Assembly: GCA_965153455.1 (NCBI GenBank)
Contig: OZ234502.1
Span: 8,215,495 to 8,279,494, forward strand
Length of the DNA: 64,000 bases
From: Sphagnum compactum
Lineage: Eukaryota; Bryophyta; Sphagnopsida; Sphagnales
Reading direction: 5' to 3'
The number at the start of each line of letters is the position of its first letter. The first letter of the stretch is position 1. A program made the translations under genes and the position numbers. This document shows positions 23,420-39,151 of the stretch, piece after piece. The notes under the pieces were generated by a model, which did no database searches, was not told the DNA's origin, and was given only the letters and a program-made list of their open reading frames with translations.

Positions 23420-24990
23420 TATTATTTTTCAAAATAGTTTTCACAAAATGGCAAAAATTCGCCCAAAAAAAAATCACTCACTCGGCCTGCTTCGTAAAAA
23501 ATAAGGGGTTTTGTCAACAGCCTGTCCCCTAAGATTTTCTCTGGTGTGGGTTCCCCATATGTCTCTTTGTGTTTCTTCACCCCACAAGCATCACCTGCCG
23601 GAGTCACCATTGCTCTGGGTGCATTTCACTGGTGGCATCCAATCTACAGTGCCTATCCAACTTCAAGTTTATGTAATTTAGAAACATCAAGGCCAATTAT
23701 GCTAGAGCCTCGAAGACCGGTTTATCTATGAAGGAAGGTAGTTTGTTTTGTAGTTATGAGATCCACCGAATTGGGATGCTTCAGATTGTGTTCTTGATGT
23801 CTTCGGAAAGCTCTCATGGGCTTGGTCCCATGACATTTGGACTTGCAGTGCAAAGTTCTTGAATATTGAATGATTTCTTCACTATAAATTAAATTAAATC
23901 ATAGCTGAAAATTTAGGAGGGATTGGAATGTGCCTTTGGTGTTATTGGAAAGATCTTGATGAGCAGGATTTAATGGAATTTATTTGGTAAGATTTGAATT
24001 CAGAATGTGAGAGATATTGATTTTTGAATGATTTCTGCCGCTGAAAATTCAAATAAATTCCAAAAAACCATGTTTTGGAAGGAAAAATCAGTTGAGGACG
24101 AGTTCACACTTGGGCCAACAGCACAGGCCACACTAATTCTCATGAACTATGCAACATCAATACCATGGTACCTTGACAGCTTGACACTAACTAAATTATT
24201 TGTCAAAAATGTAGAAATTTTCAAAAAATATTTTTTCAGAGAGGAAAATTTTGTGAGCAAAACTCAAGAATCTTCTTCAGGAATATTCTCCTTTACAACT
24301 TGGAGTCTTCAAATTTAATTAATTATTTGACAGATGTGTGTTGAAGCTGCCCTTGTACTACAGTTCTTAATCCTTTCAAATAGCTGTTGCGTAGAATGTT
24401 CAGGCTTCAGTGAACCTTTCATTTTGGTCCAAATTAGTTTTGCACTTCTTCACCGGAGAGAGTACGCACCATCAACTATGGCGTGTCACTGAATTTTCAC
24501 TTTCATGGTTGGACAGTCCATCGGGCAGGCTGGAGTTTATGGTTTCTTGTACTCATGGCCCATCGGCCACAGTTGGCACAAGTAGTTATTTACACTTTAA
24601 TTATGTACTCAGCTTGATGAAGGAATTATTTTCTTTCCAAGTAAGTGTAGGGTAACCATCATCACCATGGGCATTACCAAAATAAGGCCCTACATCGCCA
24701 TTGGCATTACCAAAATAAGGGCCTGCATGAGGTGGAGCTCAGGCCGTTACATAGTGTAAAATTTGACAAATCATTTTTATTTTATTTTATTTACTGTGAC
24801 ACCCAGCCAAGTATCTTCTGGGTATCATGGGAATTTAAGAAAAAAGTAACACCAGGATTTTGAAAAGAAAAAGGCTCACCTCTGTATGGGCATTTCAATT
24901 TTTGAAATGTCTACTGACTGCTTACATAAGGTGTTGTCCATTTACACTGCTGCAAGGTGCAAATTCTTTTACCTTATTGGAAATGTTTCT
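23420..24990. other. Intergenic with a short tandem duplication
   Basis: No gene recognised. Near 24664-24735 the phrase TGGCATTACCAAAATAAGG, followed by CCTRCAT, is duplicated about 37 bp apart. Confidence 0.5.
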
Positions 24991-25001
24991 TTAGGTATGA
25001 A

Positions 25002-25797
25002 TCAGTGTTGAGCAGATATCCAGATTTTCCAGATATTCACCCCGGATATCATCCCAGATATCAAAAATGACATCCAATGGATGTCATTGGGAGTGATATC
25101 CGGTCTGATATCCGTAATGCTTTATATCATTCATTGTGATATCCGAAAATTATGCCAAATATAAAGATGTTGATATGTGATCTAAATATCAAATCTACGG
25201 CTGGATATTACGGTTAGTAATTAGTAAGTAGGTTAAGTTATTAATTAGGTTAGGTTTGTAGGCTCACAGCCATCTGTCTTTTTTTTTCATTTTTTGTTGC
25301 AATTAGGGTGACAAGAATCCCCAGACAATTTTTAATTGTTTAGAGGACACATTTTTAGAGGTCTCTTCAAAGTTGTAATCAATAGTAGTAATTATTATGG
25401 CTATACTTTCTTTAAAAAATATTTTATGACTTTTTTTTTGCGAACGTTTTTTAGAAAAAATTTATTTGCAACAAAATATTCCCTTTTAAAAAAAGAATGT
25501 TGCCTTTGGGAGACTTTTTGCCCCAAAGAAAGAGATTAGCACCAAAGATAATTGGCAAGCAAATTTTTGACTTTTTAATATCCAAATCTATTGATATTTG
25601 ATTAATAAATAAACGACGGATATCCAAGAACACTGATATCTGGGTCAGATTGAAAAATGTGAAAATGTGATATATTGTCAGGATATCTAAATTCTTTTTA
25701 AAATAAAAATGTAATATCTTTATCCAGTGCATAAAATAATCACAAATATCCTTATGTGGCGAATATCCCAAAAAAGTGATATCTACCCACCATTGGT
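25002..25797. mobile_element. GATATC-rich nonautonomous TIR element with 6-bp flanking repeat
   Basis: Left end TCAGTGTTGAGCAGATATCC pairs with the right end, whose reverse complement is ACCAATGGTGGGTAGATATC. Pairing continues through a second block (GATATTCAC against GATATTCGC). Flanks are TATGAA at 24996-25001 and again TATGAA at 25798-25803, a candidate target-site duplication. The interior is packed with GATATC, GGATATC and CAGATATC sites (more than a dozen) and has no coding capacity. Confidence 0.7.
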
Positions 25798-25803
25798 TAT
25801 GAA

Positions 25804-28224
25804 CGTGAGGGCATGACCAAATCCACCACATGCAGATCTCCCACCTGCCACTTTTGGATCATAAATGCAGGAGGATTGGAAAGTGGTATTCCAAATCTAG
25901 GCCATATTATGTTACATTTTACCATTGAGAGGAAGCGTAGGTAAAATGTCACACAGAGTTATAATCATGCATATTTACAAAATAATGGAGAACTTTCATC
26001 ATGAAGTTTGTTTTTCAATTATGTTTGACTTATAAAATTAAGGAATTATATGCTTTGAAAGTTCTTTGATTTTTATAGTGAAATGCTTATAGACCTTTCA
26101 TCCAATTTACATTTCAATCCCCAAAAAATGTTATTTGGGCTATCTTAGCAATATGGCTTTCTTTTTCTTTATTGAGTTACATTTATGTATTTATGTTTCT
26201 CTTGTGACCAAGGCTTTTTTTTTCCAACTTTGGGACATTTTAAAAATTCCAAAATTACTTGAATTCACATTAGGAAAAAAAATCAAAACATTTGTGACGT
26301 GTTGTCAAATAAAAGAAAAACTTCCCTCCAATTTTTTATTTTTTGGGTGCATCTAATCTTTCACAAGGGTGCAGTCTTCCAAGCATATTACTTATACATA
26401 GTTCACCTCCCACTGAAGCATGTAATGTAATACTAACCGGCCATCTTCACAAAGAAAACATGGGTCAGCACACCAAAAATTTCGACCTTTAGAAAAATAA
26501 TAGATGGAAACAGAATTAGTTTAATTTATTTGAACTAGCGTTTGTTTGTGGGAAATTACGTGGAAAATTTTGCAGTTGGTAGAAAAAAAGAAAATATTCC
26601 ATTTCAGATTCCTCCTTTTATGAAGGAAAAATTGTAAAAAAATTGAGTTTCATTTTTGGAGAAAATATTGGCACATTTGGACTCTCTTTTTATTTTTGAG
26701 ACAGATTGTCACCACTTTTATATTGTTTGGACAGTTTTCTAGAAAATTCTTGCCAACTAATGTTGAATGTATCTTGGATGCTTGTTGCCTACTTCTACAT
26801 AAAAGTATTTCAAAATACCCCCATTCAAATATACAACATTTTTAAATCTGACTATTTAATTTTAATATAACAATCACAGACTTATTGTTTATTTTACATA
26901 CACCATCAGAAATTTGATCTAACCATCACTTAATAATCATTTAAATAATCATTTAAGCAGCTATGGATTTCAGATTTATATTTTTCCAAGTGCCTTCTGC
27001 TCCACTTGTGTGTTAAGGGTAGAAGTCAAGTATTCATTACAATGATATCATGTTGTTTCCCATACCTATCATGCATGCTAGTTATGGTGGACACACACTA
27101 AAGGTAAGCAACATAATTGAGAATGGGGTAAGTTCATTGTGCTAAATTCATTTGCAAATAAAAGGTTGTAAATAACTAAAAGAATCCAGATTGCTTTAGA
27201 TCTCAGTTTCAAGAAAATTCTAATTACATAAAGAAGTTGCTAGATTTTTAAAATTTTGGTAACTTCTTCATGTTATGACAAAATCTCATGTCTCAATCAT
27301 ATTTGACTTGGTAACCTAAAGTAATTTTTTTGGCTTTGATGAAAATAATTAATTAATTGTGGTCCTTGATGTTGTGAAATATTATATACTACCCAACTTG
27401 ATATTAATTTTGAAAAGGTTTTGCTAGACCAGAAAACATTCACATGGAGTCTTGGAGTCTAATAACCTTTTGATTTTTAAGAAAATTTTGGATTCATAGA
27501 GAAGTGCATAAAGAGGGTGTTTATAGTAGTCATCTACATGTATTATTTTTTTCAAAAAAATTAGGTTAAAAAATTGGCAAATTTATTCCAATTTGCACCC
27601 AAAAAAATGTCCAATTTTTTTCCAAAATTTTTAAAAAGGTGCCAAAGTTCCCTAAAAGAAACAATTGGTCATGTACTTTTTTTAGTTTTATAGATGTAAC
27701 ATCATTAAGGCATTAATAGGCAACACATTTTGTAGAAAAATGCTAAAAATTTATTCCAAGTCTCAAAAGATAATTTGGCACATTGTTTTGAAAAAAGTTC
27801 AAATTCAAATTTATTATTAAAAATTCATTAAAAAATCTAATATAACCCATCAAAATCCATTTTTGATGTTATTTTATGCATCCATAAGAATCTTCAAAAA
27901 CATCATTTATGATTTGTCATGATTGATCATATAGTTATTACAAAACATGAATATTCCAACAATGACTTCATCAATTTAGGGCTTAGTGTCTACTATAGAA
28001 ACTTTTGAAGGTTCATTTGGTGTATGCCTCATAGTGCCTTATTCCCATGACATGGCTCAACTCTTGATTGATGTAAGCCACAAACATTTTTTATGGTAGA
28101 CACCAAACCCTTGGTTTTTAAGTTAATCAAATAAGGGGCACTGTTCTTTGTCTTACGTATTTACTCAACCACAACTTTGGGTGAAAATTTAAGTTTGTTT
28201 CCATCATGCATGGGTCTTGATCTA
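25804..28224. other. Very A+T-rich intergenic DNA
   Basis: No ORF with a recognisable motif and no structured repeat identified on reading. Composition is markedly more A+T-rich than the gene regions. Confidence 0.4.
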
Positions 28225-28497
28225 CATGTTGCTAATTGCCATTAGTTCTAGCATATTATAAGTTTGCAAGTATGAAAAAGCATCTTCACATCCATTTTAA
28301 CACATTTTTTCCTTCATATTTGAACATGAGTTTCCATGGCTATCATACTTATGGTGGGGTGCATGTTGCTAGTTGTCATTAGTTCTAGCATATTATAAGT
28401 CTGCAAGTATGAAAAAACATCTTCACATCCATTTTAACACATCTTTTTTTTCATGTTTGAGCATGAATTTCCATGCCTATTTTATTTATAGTGGGGT
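28225..28497 (+). repeat. Tandem duplication, 137-bp unit x2
   Basis: Two close copies starting CATGTTGCTA at 28225 and 28362; shared blocks include TTAGTTCTAGCATATTATAA and CATCTTCACATCCATTTTAA. High identity suggests a fairly recent event. Confidence 0.9.
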
Positions 28498-28499
28498 GT

Positions 28500-29684
28500 A
28501 AGCAAAACTAAAACCTTAAACTTGCATTAGTTTTTGGGTCATCTTTACCTTGCATGGGTTGTTCACACAACTAGTTCACACTTGAAAGAAAATTAGAGCT
28601 TAAGCATCTGTTAATATATCTCTTCATCTTTACACATGAGTGTATTTTTAAGGATTTAAAACATGTCATTTCCACTTTTAATTTTGTGATTACCATGATT
28701 TCATAGTCAATGTTACTTGACTAAAATGATTAACTATATATAATTTGATTAAGATATAACTATTATATATTTTTGACTAATTAAGCATTTTCAATATCAC
28801 TAAATCCAAATTTTACTTTAGTCATATTGGAGTTTAATTACAAATGGACTATGTGACACCTACATGAATATTGAAGTTATAATGTTGTCATTGCATTCTA
28901 TAATTCAAAGTTCAAACAATGATATATCACAATGCACGACTAAAAATATTTGACACATTTGTGAAGATTATAATTAAGTCAACATGATTAAACTCTATTA
29001 ATCAAGGGTGACATGGATGTCAACATGTGTAACAATCAATGTTTAAAATGCATGTAATTATGAAATTATAAAAATTATAAAATTATAACATCGCTTTAAT
29101 ACTATGTGTTTCAAATTAAAAAATTATTCCATTATAGAGTTATGTTATTGAATTATTCAATTAAAAATTTTACATTAATTTTTTTAATAGATATTTTGAA
29201 TTAATGGAATGTCTTGAAATGTGAAATTAAAGAGATTTGAAATTATTGAAATAATTTTAGATGTGAAATTCATTTAATTCAATTAATTTAATTTAATAAA
29301 ACGTATTATATTGGGATTTATGGTCCAAAATTTATTTAAAATGAACTTTTTTACATTTGAATATAAATACATTAAAATTTTAAAAGGAATGAAATAAAAT
29401 TTTACTTAAAATATTTTTTCATTCAACCCAATCTAAATTTATAACATTAAATCTGAAAATTTGAAAAAAATTACAATATGCAATTAAATAAATTAAGAAA
29501 TTAAATATAATTATGAAATTGAAAAATGAAAAATTGATAATGAAAATAAGTTTATGTGAGAAATTTAATTCCATTATGAACATTAAAAATTACATTTAAA
29601 TAACATTTATTAAAATGTTTTTTGAAACACACATGTGTTTATATTTATGTGATTGCATTATAAGTCACATTATACACCACATGA
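28500..29684. other. Extremely A+T-rich tract
   Basis: Dominated by AAATTA/TTAAAT-like words. No gene or clear repeat boundaries seen. Confidence 0.4.
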
Positions 29685-29780
29685 AATGTTGGTTAGATGG
29701 TTAAGGATTTGCCTTATGGCCATAATTGTGAAGGTTCCATATTTTTCATTTATGATATCTTGTAATCTTAATTGTGACTT
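29685..29780 (+). repeat. Possible tRNA-derived SINE head
   Basis: TTGGTTAGATGGTTAAGG resembles a pol III A box in a tRNA D-arm setting. About 30 bp on, GTGAAGGTTCCAT resembles a B box. No full tRNA cloverleaf could be drawn and no target-site duplication was found. A minus-strand stretch near 41430-41490 (TCAGTGGTTAGTGC ... GAAGGTTCTGGAATT) has a similar pair. Confidence 0.3.
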
Positions 29781-29784
29781 ATGG

Positions 29785-30727
29785 TTTGATTTTTAATGAC
29801 ATGCAAACCATATCATTTTTTTTTGAATTCTATGCATAATACATTTAGTTTTTTGAAATGTTATAATAGTGATAAACCTACAATATTGCTAGTGAAATAC
29901 ATTAGAAATGAATATTATGGTGAACAATAGTTAGTAATTAATTTCTAAACTATATTTGTCATTTCAACATTTGATCTTATTGTAATTGAAGAAACAAATT
30001 AAGGTCCATAACAAAAAAACATTAGGTCAAGACGAGGTGATTAATTTTGAGGTATTGTGCATGTCATTTATTTTTTATATAATTTTATTTATTTGAAATT
30101 ATTTGGCAAATTAAAGTGATTGACATTGTAAAAGTTGGAGTTTACATTTGTCCATTATCTGATTGTAGATTGTCGGGAAGAAATTTATCTTAGTTAAGGA
30201 ATCTTGTTTTGAAAGTGATGTGAGAGATGTCATTTGTCATCTTTAATAAATCAAGAAATAAAATATTATTAATACATTTGTAAATACATGGTTTGAATTC
30301 AAACTCAACTCCACATTTTTTTGCAAAATCAAACAAAACAATGATGAAAAGTTTAAATACGTTTTGTGTAAGATTTGGATCAAATCATTATTTGAACACA
30401 ATTTTGTGAATCTTGAAAATTTCATATGTTTAATTTTATATTTTTTTTTGAGACAAAGAACCCATATGAAAGTTTTTTTTCAACCCTATAGTAGAGGTGA
30501 TTGTTTGTTCAGTTGTGAAAGAACAAGTGAAGAAATATGGAAAAATCAAAAGCTATAAAAGTGGAACAAATTTGTAGTTTTTCTTTTTGATTTTTATAAA
30601 AGTAAGTAAACTTAAGATTGTTAATACCTTTTTGGAATATAATATTTTGATTGGGTGTTCATTTTATTGATGTTCATTTTGAACACTACATTTTTTTTAC
30701 ACTTGGTTCATTTTTTTGCACTATTGT
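29785..30727. other. A+T-rich intergenic DNA
   Basis: No recognisable gene. Short frames at 30243-30425 and 30364-30558 overlap on opposite strands and have A+T-driven composition only. Confidence 0.4.
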
Positions 30728-31052
30728 AATACGTTTACCACTTTGGCAATAAATTGTCGAATAATTAATTAAATTTGAAATCTTAACTTTAGCACTTGGT
30801 TTTTTAAATTTGAAAATTTTGACAAGTAATGAGATAAAAAATAATAAACAAGGTCTTGTTAATGTTATGGAATAGTTTAATGTGTCTATATTGCCTCAAT
30901 TTTAAATCACTATCATGGAAGGTCTGCAGTTCAAAACCTAACAATAGAAAATTTGATTTTATTAAAATTTTGGCACAAATAACAAATATTTTTCAAAAGT
31001 TCAACAAAATAAAAAATAATTTGATTTACATGCGAAGATGGTAAAGGTACTA
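30728..31052 (+). mobile_element. Small TIR element, family A copy 2
   Basis: About 325 bp. Left end TAATACGTTTACCACTTTGG; the right end read in reverse is TAGTACCTTTACCATCTTCG, giving terminal inverted repeats of about 20 bp. The outermost bases (ACCATAGTAC on the right) also resemble the 41-kb copy. Interior matches 11168-11460 in inverse orientation. No coding capacity. Confidence 0.75.
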
Positions 31053-32999
31053 TGGTATACATAATTTTTTGATGTTTTGGAGTTCATATTTCATTTGCAC
31101 ATATTTTGCATCTATATATTATTTTGGTAATTAGGAAATTATATTTTGGGTTTGAGGCATGATATTTGACACTTAATCTAAATTTTCTTTGAAACTTGAC
31201 ATTGAATTTTGAGTTACAACTTGATTTGAATCGACATTTGCAACTTGGATTTGGAATTGAATTAGGAATTGGATTTGAAACTTAAACTTTCGTGTTGGTT
31301 AATTTGGTTGGAAGTTCATTTATAATTTTAATTTGGAATTTTGATTTGGAATTTGAAATTTGAAATGGAATTTTTGAAGATTTTGAATTTGTATAAATGG
31401 GTTTTTTTTGGCTAAGGCACAATTGATAGGTTGATTATTTTTAAATTGTTAGATTTAAGTTTTAATTGACATTTATCTTTTTAAAAATCCTGATTAAAAA
31501 AATAATGATCACGTTAACACCAAGGAATTTCCAAAAAGTAGTCTTTGTTTAAAAAAAGGGAAAGAAAATCTTGTGACATCATGCAATGTATTTAAATTAC
31601 AAATATGAAGAAATTGGAACAATAAATGACAAGAAATTAAGAAATCACTCGTGACGTTGAGTGTTCACAATCAAAGAAAATATTTCCAAAGAAAACTAAT
31701 AATCTACATGCAATCATGTTCAAATTAATGAACATCAAAATAAATACATTAAACAAAAAAATGGAAGCCCATTGACCATGACTTAAAAATAAAAACGATC
31801 TGAATGTAGGAAGATGTACAACACCAGGCGTAAAAGTGACCCAAAAAGTTACAACTTAGTATACAATGAAAATTAGCCCCAAAAAAAAAAAGAAAAGAAA
31901 AATTTCTTATAGAGATGAATACACATTGGCCGTAACAATAAATTTATTACACAAGAGGGACTATAAAGAAATGCAAGATGAAATGGAGTTACAGAAAACT
32001 AGAAGGAACAAGACAATAAAAAACGTGGTTGTGGCTAGTAAGCAGGGGAGGGATGTTTATGAGAGACAACTGTTAAGACACTGGTGTATGGTGTTTCAAT
32101 CTGACCTGGCCCCTAGAAGATACAGTTGCCCAAAGTTGAATAGTCCAAAATCTGGATAGTTTGCTTTACTACATAGAGGAAAATGTAAGAAGCCACCAGG
32201 CTGCCCTAGCCTGTTGCCCATGCACATTTCCTGTCTTGTCCCTGCAGTGTAACCCAGCACATGGGAAACACAAACCATCATGCCTCTTCTCAATGGGACT
32301 GTAATAAGAATGGAAACTTGAAGACACAATGTCATTATGGATCTACTAAAACACAGGAGATAAATCTTCCAAACAAAATACTTTCTTGCAGCTTCCAGTA
32401 TGTCAAAATCGTACTTGGATGGTTCTATAAGCTGCATACTTCCTGTGTTTCATGAATCATAGAAGATGATAGTATCTGCACTAACCACTATCTTCCCAAT
32501 GACATATTGTAAAAAAGAAAATCTTAGAAAGCAATAGCATATCAGTTCTAAAGCACAAGCTAATCAGCAAGAAACCCCCATGCTGTAGTAAATACTTGAT
32601 ACATGCTGCAGAACATTTCATCCATAGTTCATAAAGGGTCAGTTTAACCAAAACTGTACTACCACTATCTTTCCAGTGACAAATGGAACTATTCTTCTAT
32701 TGGGATCCAAATTCATCAGTTCCAAAATAGCATGTTAATCAACTGGAATCCCATGCCATATCAACTTCTTGTGCCATGACAACACATAAAAACAACCCAT
32801 TAAAAACAACATGTTAGCGTAAGGCTGCCTGTTTTGACCAAATATCTGCAAGTATGCCACTGGCACATCTCAACAATTGCCCTTTTAGCCATCATGCAAA
32901 TGCAAATCCCTCAGGAATGGCTTAAACCTTGCAAAGCACAATACAGTAGTTGACCAAGGTGGCCACTAACTGTCATGTACTCTTCTCATTTTTTACTAG
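31053..32999. other. Intergenic, nothing recognised
   Basis: Open frames at 31866-32159 (plus) and 32096-32437 (minus) overlap antisense to each other and show no known motif. 31140-31400 is rich in a TTTGGAATTTGA-like slippage phrase. Confidence 0.4.
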
Positions 33000-33375
33000 T
33001 AATTCAATCATGAGCAGCTCATCATATCTATGAGATTGCAGACAAAACTTGACAACACTTTGATGGTAACTCTTGTCTCAGTTGCAGCAAAATCAAACGC
33101 TGAGAGAACAAGGAGTGCAGTCATAATCGTATGAGTGTCACTCACTCAGAGTCTCAGTGTCAGACCCTCACTTTCATCATGCATAGCAGTGTCAAGCAGT
33201 TAGGAATCCCCAGACTTCATCAGTTCTTGACAGTGGATATAGATAAGTATATCAAAATCCACCCAATATTTAGGCAAACTGTACACAACCATCCATATCC
33301 TGAGTTTCTGTTGAATTTCCAGAACCAACAGGAAGACTCAGTTTTGATGTTGGCTATGACTTAAAAGACTCAATA
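33000..33375 (+). repeat. Dispersed repeat copy 2, downstream of RABB1
   Basis: Same ordered phrases as 8780-9110 and 52480-52680: TCTATGAGATTGCAGA, ACACTTTGATGG, GTATGAGTGTCACTCAC, ATGCATAGCAGTGTCAAG, TTCATCAGTTCTTGACAGTG, then a tail with AACAGGAAGACTCAG and TTAAAAGACTC shared with copy 1. Confidence 0.65.
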
Positions 33376-33824
33376 CTCTTAAGCAACTCATCACCACAGT
33401 TTGCCACTGAAATGCAACTGAATTAATTGAGATGCAAAGTGGCCATTAGCTGCATTTGGGTACCCCAAATAAGACCTAAAAATTGTCTACATTTAATAAA
33501 TTGAGGGTGTTGGCTTCATTACTAGCTAACTATACAACACAATGTTTGGACCCTCACTTGCAACAGTTGGAGACAGGCCGTGACCTCCTGTTGGACCACT
33601 GTCAAGGGAACCACACTTATGCAATCCAACATCCTAAAATTCTCACCCAAGGCACCCTACAACAGTGGACACTATGAGTCCACAGCTCATAAGATGCCTT
33701 GTACCAGGAAAAAGGGTCTCTCTGTAAGCCACCAATGAGATAGCTGCCCCAAGGAAAGATTGTTTACCAAGACCATGAGCAGCCAATACCTAGTAAAGTA
33801 GGGATTTCCTTCCAAGTTGGTGTG

Positions 33825-36071
<2,247 letters not shown>

Positions 36072-36589
36072 TCTTGCTCTCCTCCGCCTACTATTCCTCG
36101 CTTGGTTTTTGTTGTTGTATTTCCCGCTTCACGATCAACAGAAAAAAAAACTTCAGCAAATGCGCTCCAGTTTCCGCAATTCTGAACCAAATTCCGTGAT
36201 TCTTGTGGCCACCGATAGCCGCGGCTATAGCTAATCGACAGGAGACGAAGAAACTGGTGGCAATTGTTGTGGCCCGAGGATGATCGGAGCTTTTGAAAGA
36301 TCACGCAACAAACAATTTTTTTGAAAAACAGCGTAGCTGTTGTGTTGGTGTGTTGTCGTGTTTGTCGCTTTGTCTTCGTCTTCTTCACACGCATCAAATG
36401 GTTGGAGGCCGACGCGTGGACGCGTGAAGGCAGAAAAAATGAAAGAGTGAAAATATAGAAAACATTACAAACAAAAAACGTACTGCGGAATCGTCAAGCT
36501 CAAAACGTATTGTGGAATCGTCAAGCTCCTGCCCATTATGTTCTGTAAAAGGGCGAGACCATTCCTCTACATTAAGGTCTGGGGTGAGC
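36072..36589 (-). promoter_or_regulatory. RABB1 5' flank
   Basis: Between the RABB1 start and a repeat element beginning near 36590. Should contain promoter and 5' UTR. No TATA box or specific operator was assigned. A GAC-GCGTGGACGCGTGAAG stretch near 36411-36428 is a near-palindrome around ACGCGT. Confidence 0.35.
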
Positions 36590-37120
36590 GGCCCCAGCAT
36601 TTTTTTGCTGGCTATATATAGCCAGAAAGCTATATTAAGATTTAAAAGTTGTAAAATTAAGTGTTTTTTGAAAATTTCAATAGCCAGATTTTGACCAAAG
36701 ATTAAGAAATCGCCAGATTTCTATACATGGTTCAAGCTAAGTTTTAGCCATATTTGGCTAAATCTGCCTGTAGATCATTGCCAATCTGGCTACGTCACAA
36801 AAATGACCCAAGAAAACACTGGGGGTGGCGGATTTAACAATTCATTTAAAAATTTGTGCTCTACAAAGGTTTTGGTCACTAACTATACTACCTACAAGTG
36901 TTCTTTTGCTGGCGAAATTTCACCAAAAAGAGAAATAAAAAATGAAAATTTGAAAAAGTAGAGATTTTTGGATAAATCTTCCTAGGGGAAATTGTCATTT
37001 TTTCTCCATCTTCCAATGGATGATTGCCATTTTGGCTACAAACAGAAATTCCAAAAAAATAATCACACTGGGTAGCCTGTTTAGGCACTAATTAATTATT
37101 TTTTTGAATTGTTGAAAATT
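36590..37120 (+). repeat. AAATTTGGCTA-family element, copy at 36.6 kb
   Basis: Starts with a T run then the palindrome CTGGCTATATATAGCCAG (36608-36625). Core near 36745-36807: ATATTTGGCTAAATCTGCCT, GATCATTGCCAA, GGCTACGTCACAAAAATG. Near 36965-37045 the related TGGATAAATCTTCCTAGGGG and GGATGATTGCCATTTTGGCT appear. The 54.8-55.3 kb copy starts the same way. A further inverted fragment lies near 37430-37490. Confidence 0.7.
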
Positions 37121-37499
37121 CTGATAATTTTGTGCATGGAATGCCAGAAGTCTGAATGCAGCACTCAAACACAATAGCTTTTGTTATTTAGTATAATGTC
37201 AAATTGTAAATTATTTTTAAAAAAAATTCCTGTCGAATATAAGTGACCATTTTTTAATTTATTAGGCACCTTCCTGCTGAACCTGCCTAAGTACTATAGT
37301 ATTATGAATGTGTATGATCATTATTGGAAGATTACATCATATAATGTCGTCAAAAAAATGACATAACCTGCCACCCCAGACATTAATGTTTTTGGGAGAG
37401 TTCAAAACTTGTAGTGTTTCTCTTTTCCATATTGAAGTAGCCAAACTGGGGATCATCAACAAGAAGATTTAGGCAAATTTGGCCATATACTTAATATCA

Positions 37500-39049
37500 A
37501 AGTAAATTTAAAAAAGAATCCTTTATATTTTGGCTATCTGTTGGAAACTTGTATAGAAATTGGGAAAATTTTCAATTTTTTTTTCTCAAAATCTGGTGAA
37601 TTAGGGTCATTTTTTTCACAGAAATCCTCTGTATGTGTTGAAATAAAAATTTCCAGGCCAGAAGACTTCGAAATTCTCCCCCCAAAAAAATTTCACTATT
37701 CAAAATGGAAGATTAGTATTATTAGGTCTTAATTATGCTTATGCAAATTTGAGGTTTTCGTAGCATAAATCAACATTTGGGTATTATTGTGTAATAAGAT
37801 GTGTTGAAAATTGAGGTTTTGTACAAAATGTTTAAAATGAAGTTTGGATCAGTGTAGTTAGTTATATGGTGTTTTGGTGGGTGTGTGTACCTTGGTGTGC
37901 ACCTTGGGCGTACCCAAGTATGTAGAATCTGAATTGACTTGTGTCACAAACTTGCCTCTTCCGTGTAGGCTTTTAAACATTTTAACAATGTGTTTAAAAT
38001 TAAATATTAGTGAAATGTTGATATGATGTTATGATAACAATGTTGTAACATTGTGAAGATTGATCATTGTTTTACAATATTGTTACAACATTGTATTAAT
38101 AATTGATCAACTTTTCATCCGCACTTAACTTTGAACACATTGTTAAAATGTTATAAAAACACAAATACATGAAAGAGACAAGTTTGTGATGCACTTGTAT
38201 CACTTTGTAATGAATTGGAAACATACTAATTCATCATTTGCCTTCATTATGTTATCATTGCACTTGTTCACACATAAAGCTTTCCTCGTTTGACAAAGTC
38301 CTATTCACATATTGTGGGCGAATTGTTTTTTGTGCTTCTTGGTATGTATATGTCAAGTTTAGTGAAATTGCATGCCACCATGTACTCTCCAATAGAACAA
38401 CTTCTACAACTTGGCTTGTTTTACAACTTGGAGGTGAGAGACAAACACCACTTTGGGCTGATTCTTTGTTGAATTTTTATTTCTCATTTTAGATAAAATT
38501 GTAATGTGAATATGAATATTTGATACCCCTATGCATGTATCAATTGTTGTGAGGTTGTTTTCTATTCATGTTCATACTTTGAATACCCTCAAAACATGTA
38601 AGTTGTTACATAGACTCACCTGGTATGTTTATTTGAAGAACATTTTAATATTAATGTTTTAATGCAGTGTCTAAATTGATAAAACTTATAATACCAACTG
38701 GTATGTTAAAATGAACATAAACAACTATTTAAAAAATTTCCTTGTCTCTTTCGTAAAAATTAATAATTCCATAAGAACATGGGAACATATAAAATTGGGG
38801 GAGTTCCCCTGGCATAACACCCTAGGGTTCTTCTAGTGGAGGAGATCCCTCAAAACACACATAGAAATAAAAAGGGAGTTGTTTATGTAATCTTTTCAAC
38901 AAAAAGTTCAGAAGATTTTGGCTTTTCTTTTCCTAGTGTAGTAAATTTGACTAATTGAAAAAAAATTGTGGAAGAGCTCACAAAATTTTGTAGGCTGCAA
39001 TACAAATGTCATAAAAAATGTCCAAGCATTGAAAGCTCTGCAGTGCAAA
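37500..39049. other. Intergenic, nothing recognised
   Basis: A+T-rich. 37980-38130 contains several TGTTACAACATTG / ACAATGTTGTAAC-like inverted phrases. No gene recognised. Confidence 0.4.
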
Positions 39050-39070
39050 CTTTTTTTTTTCGGCGAAGGT

Positions 39071-39151
39071 CTATTGTTGATCCTTCAAGATGGCATCTAT
39101 CTCCTCCCTCCAGTGGCACTGTAACGCAACTGCTTGTCGACTTGATAACAT
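39071..39151 (-). pseudogene. 5' fragment of the duplicated unknown ORF
   Basis: Reads MLSSRQAVALQCHWREEIDA then ILKDQQ and stop; the paralogous ORF in copy B begins MLSSQQAVLLQCNWREDIDS then ILKD and continues for 194 residues. Sequence similarity ends at about 39070, so copy A holds only the first 26 codons. Conservation of the ATG and frame, with mostly conservative changes, supports a once-coding 5' end. Confidence 0.45.
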
